Positions 44,101 through 53,100 of a stretch of 64,000 bases of DNA are shown here, one piece after another. The notes under the pieces were generated by a model. That model did not search any database. It saw nothing but the letters and a program-made list of their open reading frames with translations, and was not told where the DNA came from. Source of the DNA: 2-02-FULL-55-14 sp964581115 (GTDB lineage: Bacteria; Bacteroidota; Ignavibacteria; UBA10030); NCBI GenBank assembly GCA_964581115.1, contig CAZOMY010000001.1:1-64000 (forward strand). The letters are read 5' to 3'. Position 1 is the stretch's first letter; the number at the start of each line of letters is the position of its first letter. Both the position numbers and the translations under genes were made by a program.

Positions 44101-47100
44101 GGGCGTCGGCTTCACCACGGGTTCGACATTCAGCCAGGCATTCATGGGCGGAGGTCCGGGCTTGGGCCTCTATCGAGGAACCATCGACGAGGTCCGCATC
44201 TCGCGGCGGCTCGTCGACCCGTCTGAATTCCAGCTCCCGTTGCCGCCGGCGTACGCCTCGGCGCAGTCCGGTAACGGACGCGTCCGGCTCGTCTGGACGG
44301 GGTCGGCTGCAGGGCTTCCGGTGATGCGTTACCGCGTGTACCGGGGCTCCGACAGCACGGCCATGGCGCCGATCGACAGCGTGAGCGATGCGATCACGGA
44401 ATACACCGATACGACGGCGGTCAATGGGGCTGTCTATTATTATCGCGTTGCGCCCGTCGACGTCAGCGGATTCGAGGGGCGGCCGACCGCTGCCCTGATC
44501 GGGACACCTCTGCCTTTGCCGGCGCTGGTCAGTTCTTCGCCCTCGCGAAATGCTCAGCAGGCGCCCCCGTTGAACCTCCTGCGGCTTTCGTTCAACACCG
44601 ATCTTGATACGACAAGCCTTGTCACTTCGCTCGTCCGTGTCTCGGGCCGCCTCAGCGGCATGCGCAACGTCACGCGGATGCTGTATGATCCGGATTCACG
44701 CAGCGTAGATGTGGTCCTTGACTCAGCGTTCATTCGCGGGGACGAGGTCGAGGTGGTGGTGAAGAGGTCGGTGAGGAACATCAACGGCGACAGTCTCACC
44801 GGGCCCGTGGTCTTCCGCTACCGGATCGGTACCACGGGGGGCACAGGCGTCATGGCGGCCTCTTCCGTGCCGACCGGAAGCGGCAATCCAACATTGCTGG
44901 CGGCAGGAGACATAGACAGGGATGGCGATGTTGACGTCGTGTCGGCGAATGCATCGTCCAACACGATCTCGGTCTTTCGGAATGACGGACGAGGTGCCCT
45001 CATCTCCACGAACACGCTCCCACAGTCGGGAGGCCCGTTGGGCATCATCCTGGCCGACTTGAACCATGACGGATGGACGGACCTTGCTGTCACGAACAGC
45101 ATCGGCGGCTCCGTGACAAGATGGATGAACACCGGAGGCGGCAACTTCAGCAGCCCGCTGACGATCACCGTGGGCGCGGCACCGTACGGCATCGCAGCCG
45201 GCGACGTCAATGGCGACGGGTATCCCGATCTCGTAGTCGCCAACAGCGGAAGCACGTCCTTCACGGTCCTCACCAACAACGGTGCGGCGGGATTCACCAC
45301 GCAAACCTACGGTCCCGTCGGAACGCAACCGACGGCGATCGCACTGGCCGATCTGAATCGTGATGACCAACTGGACGTCATCCTGTCGGCCACGGGCGAC
45401 GGCGTTCTGCGCCACTACCGGAACTCCGGAGGGGCCTTCAACCTCTTTAACAGCATCTCATTAGGAGGAGGGGCGTATGGACTTGCGGTGGCCGACGTTA
45501 ACGGCGACGGGAACAACGATCTGATCACCGGATTGAGCGTGACGTTGAACAATCTGCGCATCGATCGATTGAATGCGCTCGGAACGGTCTCCGGCACATC
45601 CAGCTTTACCGTCGGCACCGACATTCGCGGTGTCGTCGTTGGAGATTTTGACGGTGATGGACTCGCCGACGTTGCGGTCGCTGACCATGCGGCGGACACG
45701 GTGCGGGTCCTGGGCAACAACGGCGTGGGTGGGTTTGTCGATCTCTCATCGATCTCAGTCGGGACGAATCCGTGGGGCCTTGTCGGAGGCGATCTGGACG
45801 CCGACGGCGATCTGGACCTCGTCACGGGCAATCAGAATTCCTCTGTCGTTTCCGTACTCCGTAACAACGTGGATAACACACCCCCCGCTCAGGTCCAAGA
45901 TCCTCGGATCAGCGAAACCAGCGGCCGGGTGGACCTGATGTGGAGCGCGAGCGCCGAACCAGATGTGGTTCGATACGTGATCCTGAGGGCGGCGCCTCCG
46001 TTCGGCCTGACCAGGATCGACAGCGTCTCGGCAGGGACGACATCATACGTCGACCTGAGCGTGAGCGACAGCAGTGTGTATCAGTATGTCGTGCGTGCCG
46101 TCGACCTTGCCGGGAATGAGAGCCCCGACTCCTTCTCGCGGTGGGCAACGCCCCACGGACGTCTTCCCGGAGAATACCCGTCGAATGACACGGCAACGGT
46201 GCTGCTCCTACCGTTTGCGGAGCGCGACGGCTCGATGTACAATGTCGATGCCACATCGAACGGCCAGTCAGGCGTGGCCGCCATGGGGCACACCTCCGTC
46301 CCCGGCAAGTTCGGGCAGGCGCGAAGTTTCTCGGGGGGGCAACACCTACGATTCCAGGGGCGCGACGACTACGCCCCAACGGGTGCCTTTACGATCGAAG
46401 CATGGGTGAACCCCGCCGCTGTCGGCGCCGGCACGATCGTCCGGAAGGATACGGCGGGGACCAGCGGTTACGCGTTGACGCTTTCACCCGCTGGATTGCC
46501 GACCTTCCAGGTCATGGGCCCGTCGGCGACGGCACAAGGGAGTACTCCCCTTGTGCCTGGACAATGGACGCACCTGGCCGGCGTTTTCACGGGGTCGGCC
46601 GTCGAGATCTACGTGAACGGTCTTCTGGCCGGCAGCGCGACCGTCGCGGGTCCGCTTTCGATCGGCACACAAGCCCTTGCGGTCGGAGCGATCCCGACCT
46701 TGCCGGCGACATCCTTCTTCACGGGCGCTATCGACGAGGTGCGCTTGTCGACAGTGGCTCGTACGCCCAACGAATTCAGCTTGCCGTTGACCCCCCGCTC
46801 GCTGTCGGCGTCAGCCGCTGGAACGACGATCAACCTGAGCTGGCAGAATGGGGGAGGGGCAGCTCCGCTCGCGAGATACCGTATCTACCGGGGGGCCGAC
46901 TCGACCTCCATGGTCGTGATCGACTCGACCACCGGAACCACATTCTCCAATACCGACCTCGACGTAGCGACGCAGTACTTCTACAGGGTCACCGCGATCG
47001 ACGTGACAGGAACGGAATCACCGAGAAGCTATGCCACGTCGGCGACGACCTCTTCGGCTCCGCAACAGGCGACGGTGTCAACGTTTGCCGGGAGCTCGGC

Positions 47101-50100
47101 GGGCAATTTCGACGCATCGGGTGAGTCAGCGCAGTTCGACCTGCCCGAAGCGGCGGCCTTCGATGCTCTCGGCAACCTGTATGTCGCGGACGCCGGGAAC
47201 GGAAGCATCAGGAAGATCACGCCGCTTAGGGCAGTGACCACCCTCGCGACGGCCATGGGCACGGTGGCCGGTGTCGCCGTCGATTCTGTCGGCAACATCT
47301 TCGTCGCTTCATCAACGCACCACAAGATCTATCGCATCACACCGTCGGGGACCAAGACGACCTACGCCGGAAGCGGCAATGCGGGAATGGCCGACGGCGA
47401 CAGTACCGATGCGGAATTCAACTCACCGGCCGGATTGGCGTTCGATCGTAACGGCAACCTGTATGTCGCCGACCGGGGCAATAATGTAATCCGACGCATC
47501 TCACCCCAGCGGTTTGTCGAGTTGGTAGCAGGGAGCGCCACGGGTGCCGCGGGGTATGCGAACGGCAGCGGAACGACGGCACGATTCAAGTCGCCATGGG
47601 GCATCGCCCTTGAGCCAGCCGGGAGCTTCGTGGTCGCTGACGCAGGGAGCAATTCCATCCGGCGGCTGACGGTGAGCAGCGGAGGCAGCGTTTCGGCCTC
47701 AACGATCTCCGGGTTTGACACCACCGCGGGCTCGACCGACGGCCTTGTTTCGACGGCGCGGTTCAACGGTCCGACCGGCGTGGCCGTGGACCAGGCCGGG
47801 AACATCTTTGTCGCAGACAGGGGGAACCACACGATCCGCCGGATCTCCCCGGCAGGAGTCGTCAGCACGATCGCAGGAGCGGCGCTCGCGTCGGGTTGGG
47901 TTGACGACCTTGGCTCGGCGGCTCGATTCAGCGCTCCTACCGGATTGGCCGCGGACCCCACGTCAACCCTGTTGGTGGCCGATCGCAACAACAATCGCAT
48001 CCGGCGTGTCGTCACGAACTATGTGCCGTCGGTCTTCACGGCCGATGCCACGAACGTGACCGCCACGGGCGCAACGCTGGTCGGATTCGGCAATCCGAAC
48101 GGCCTGACCACGACCTACCATTTCGAGTACGGAACGACGACGGCGTACGGCTCGCAAAGCTCCCCTGCGTCGCTGGGATTGGGGGCGCTATTCCTTCAGC
48201 GAACGCTGGCCGTGAGTGGCTTGACGGCGAACACCACATACCATTACCGCCTGGTGGCCTCGAACGAGTCGGGAACAACCTTCGGCTCCGACAGGACCTT
48301 CACCACTTTGCTGCCCGCACCGAGCGCTCCGGCGCTGAGCTCACCCGACAGCGCTGCCACGGGGGTGGCCGTTCAACCCACGCTGGCGTGGACCGCGGGG
48401 GCGAATGCCCAGACGTACCGGCTCCAGCTGTCATTGGCCTCGAACTTTTCGAGCGTGGTCCTCGAGGACTCTGGCATTACGTCGCTCAGTCGCTCGATCG
48501 CGTCGACGCTTCTTCATGACACGGTCTACTACTGGCGTGTACGTTCTGAGAACGTAACGGGTGCAAGCGCCTACAGCGCGGCCCGTTTCTTCCGCACGAT
48601 CGTCGATACGCCGGATGTTCCCACGCTCGCGTCTCCGGAGAACGCTGCCGCCGATCAGCCCACGGCGCTGTCGTTGAGTTGGAACGCGGCGCCCCGAGCC
48701 GGCTCGTACCGGTTACAGGTCTCGGCGAGCAACACCTTCTCGGTCCTGTCGTTCGACGACAGCACGATCACGGGGACAAGCGCGACCGTGACCGGCCTGG
48801 TGAACCTGACGACCTACTACTGGCGAGTCAGCGCAAAGAATGCAGGCGGCGTTAGTCCGTACTCCACCATTCGTCAGTTCACCACGATCATCGCGCCTCC
48901 CGCCGATCCCGCGCTCGTATCCCCGGCGGATAGCGCCGTCCACCAGCCGACGACCCTGACGCTGGTCTGGGCGGCGGCGGCACGCGCCTCCACGTATCAT
49001 CTCCAGGTCGCTGCCGATGAGGCCTTCACGACGCTGGCGGCGGAGGACAGCACCATCACGTCGACATCGCGACAGGTCAGCGCGCTCAGCAATGCAGCGA
49101 CGTACTTCTGGCGGGTCCGCGCGAAGAACGTCGGCGGGACGACTGCCTACACGGCGGCGCGGCGGTTCACGACGATCGTCGGTGCGCCGGCCGTGCCGGT
49201 TCCTGCCAGCCCTGATAGCGGCGCGACCGGTCAGCCGCTGACCGCACACATCGTCTGGCGGTCCGCGGCCCGCGCTGAACGGTATCATGTCCAGCTGTCC
49301 ACGTCGAGCTCGTTTGCAAGCACGCTGGTCAACGACAGCACACTGACGGATACCGTGCGGGCCCTCAGCGGCCTGACGAACGATGTCTCGTACTACTGGC
49401 GCGTGAGGGCGATGAATACCGGCGGCGCCAGTGCCTACTCGCCGACATGGACGTTCCGGACCGTCGTCGCACTCCCCGATGTGCCGTCGCTCGACACTCC
49501 GGCCGATTCCGTCATCGATCAACCGGTGACGTTGACGTTCTCCTGGAACGCGGCGCTGCGGGCGTCGACGTACCGATTGGAGATCTCGACCGACGCAGCG
49601 TTCACCTCGTTGGCGTACGTCGACTCAACGCTGACCTCCACATCGAAGGGCGTCGGCCCATTGGCCTTCAACACGCGCTACTTCTGGCGCGTTCGCGCGC
49701 AGAACGCCGGCGGCAGCAGCGCGTATTCCGATGTCCGGACCTTCCGGACGATCATCGAAGCACCGGCCGTGCCGGTGCACGTCTCGCCCGACACCACCTC
49801 GACCAATGTCCCAACGTTGGCCTCGTTGACGTGGAGGAGCTCGGCTCGCGCTTCGTCGTACCGCCTTCAGGTCTCGTTGTTCCAGAACTTCGGGGTCACC
49901 GTGATCGATCAGGCCGGATTGGCAGATACGGTGCAGACGGTCGGCCCGCTTTCGAACGATACGACCTACTATTGGCGCGTCTCGGCCACGAATGCGGGCG
50001 GCTCATCGGCCTTCTCCGCACCGTGGAGATTCCGGACCATCGTGGCGGCTCCGAACGCGCCTTCGCTTGCATCTCCGCTCGATGGCACGGTGGATCAACC

Positions 50101-53100
50101 CGTCGGGATGACATTCTCCTGGAGTTCGGTCAGCGGTGCAACCTCGTATCGCCTTGAGGTGTCCACCTCGGCAGATTTCTCGACGCTGTTCTTCGTGGAT
50201 TCCACGATCACGGGAACGTCGCGGAATGTCACGCTGAACTATCTGACCGAATACTTCTGGCGCGTTCGTGCTCAGAATGCCGGCGGAGCGGGTCCGTATG
50301 CGTCCGCATGGAAGTTCGTGACCATCATTCAAGCGCCGACCGTTCCCGTGCAGGTGTCGCCCGACAGCGGTTCGACCGGACATCCAACGACCGTTCAGTT
50401 GGCGTGGAGGAGAGCACCCCGGGCCAGCAGCTATCAGGTGCAGGTCTCACTCATCTCCAACTTCTCGACGACCGTTGCGAATGTGGCCGGCGTGACCGAT
50501 ACCACTTTGTCCGTCGGGCCGCTCCAGAACGACACGGAATACTTCTGGCGCGTCAATGCATCGAACAACGGCGGCACGACGGCGAACTCTCCGATCTGGC
50601 GCTTCCGCACCATCGTCGCCGTTCCCGATGCCCCGACGCTCGTGTCTCCGGCGTCAGGGGCCGGCGATCAGCCGGTGACGGTGAACTTCGCCTGGAACGC
50701 AGCGGCGCGCGCGGAACTGTATCATCTCGAAGTCTCGACGCAGCCCACGTTCTCCCCGCTGGTCTTCGTCGATTCGATGATCACCACGACGACGCGACAG
50801 GTGAGCCTGTCGTATGCAACGACCTACTACTGGCGAGTCCGGGCCCGCAACGCCGGAGGACAGGGTCCATACTCGCTCACGCAGGGCTTCTCGACGATCA
50901 TGCAGATGCCGGGCGTGCCGGTGCTGATCGCGCCGGACAGCGGATCGACAGGCATAGCCCAGAACGTCCTGCTCCAGTGGCATGCTTCGCCGCGGGCGGC
51001 CACCTACCAAGTGCAGGTCTCTGCGGTGTCGAATTTCTCGACGACCATTACAAACCTTCCTGCGCACCTGGATACCTTGCTCTCCGTCGGGCCGTTGGCC
51101 AATGATACCGACTACTTCTGGCGGGTGAGCGCAAGCAACCCCGGTGGGACGTCGGCATTTTCCCCGACGTGGCGTTTCCGTACCATCGTCGCTGCTCCAG
51201 CTGTTCCATCGTTGGTGAGCCCTGCTGACAACGCTCTCGACCTGCCGACCGCCGTTACGTTGGTCTGGTCGGCGGCCGCGCGGGCTACGTCGTATCGGCT
51301 TCAGCTCTCGACCGACGCCACGTTCGCCACGGGAGTGCAGGAGTTCGCCGGCGTCACGACGACCTCGCAGGCCTTGAACGGTTTGGCGCATAATACGATC
51401 TACTACTGGCGCGTTCAGGCCGAGAACGCAGGTGGCGTCAGTGGATATTCGACGGTCCGCAGCTTCCATACCGTGGTGGCGCCCCCCGTAGCCGCCCCGA
51501 GCTTGACCACTCCGGCCGACAATGCCGTCGGCGTACTGCCGTCGCTCTCATTTGCCTGGACCAGTGTGAGCGGGGCTGTGGCGTATCATCTCCAGATTTC
51601 GACCGTCAACACATTCGCTTCCCTCGCGTATCAGGACTCGACGCTGTCCGGCACGACGGCATCACCCTCGGGGCTTGCCTTCGACACGCAGTATTTCTGG
51701 AGAGTACGCGCCAGGAACGCAGGCGGAGTGAGCCCATGGTCGGTCACGAGAAGTCTCCGTACGGCCCCGGCCGTTCCGCTGGCCTCATTGTCTCCGATGC
51801 CTGTTGACTTCGGCTCGGTCGAGGCCGGACTTGCGACGGCCGATCGAACGATCACGCTGTCCAATTCGGGCGGAGTGTCTCTCAACGTCACATCCGTCAC
51901 CCTCAGCGGAGCTGACGCCGCCTCCTTCACAATCACCTCGGGTAGCGGCGCGTTCGCCCTGAGTCCCGGTGCAACTCGGCAGATCACGATCCGCTTTCAG
52001 CCGAATGCCCCCGGGCCACGTCAGGCTATGCTCGTCATCCAGAGCAATGATACGAGGTTCTCGTCCGGCCTCGTGGATACGCTGAATGGATTCGCGACGG
52101 ACAATACCCCGCCGTATGATCCGTCGGTGACGGCCTCGGTCACGCCCTCATCCTGGACACGGACATTGCCGATCACAGTGTCGTGGAACCCGCAGATCAG
52201 CGACGTTTCGGGCGTGACGCATGTGTGGATCTCCACCAACGTGGCGCCCGGTGTCAGCAATCCCGGGTCGCGCATGGCGTTGACCGGCCAGTCGTTCACG
52301 GTCCCAACACCTGTTCAACAGGGGGCCATCCCGGTCTACTTCTACTTTGAGGACGGCGCGGGCAACAAAGACCCGTTCCAGCGCTACATGATCACCTACC
52401 GGTACGATGATCAAGCACCCGAGATCACGCATGATACGACGACCGTACCGTCTGTATCGGTGCAATCGGGAGTGGCTTCGGGTTCCGTCACGATCTCCGC
52501 ACAGGCCACCGACCTTCTCGGAGGCGCGTCGGGCATCAAGTCGTTCACGCTGGAATACCGTCGGGTCACCGACCCGTCGTACTCCGCCGTGCCGATGATC
52601 GGAGGATCGGCCCAGATACCAGCCGGCACCTTCGTGCTGAACGGGGGACCGGTTGGCGTGGACTATCGGCTGGTCGCGGTCGACTCTGCCGAGAACCGTA
52701 AGGCAACACGGGTCTATTCGATCCGGGTCACGGCGGTCGATGCTCCACCGCCTCAGCCAACGCCGCTCGTATCGGTTGCGACGCTCGCGCCGGGCACCGA
52801 CCTGGTGAAGGCGTACCGGCTCTTCTCCGTGCCATACGATCTGAACGACAAGCGGCCCAGCCAGATCTTTCCGCTGACGACGAACCTCGGTCCTCACGAG
52901 CAAGACGGGGTCGCGTATGCCAACTGGCGGTTGCAGCGATTCAACGCCGGTGTCAAAGAGGACTACGAGACCTTCAAGGATCAGCCGGCGATCACGCCGG
53001 GCTCGGCGTTCTTCCTTATCGTGCGAAGCAGCAACAAGCGCATCACAGTCGGCGCGGGCAGCGTGGCGAATGCACAAGAAATGAACGACGTCGGCATCAG

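Noticed and set aside
48319..51768. CRISPR-like or satellite array
   Set aside because: The repeats keep one reading frame, have a length of about 287 bases and vary mainly in third positions and surface residues. They encode fibronectin-like domains; there are no spacers.
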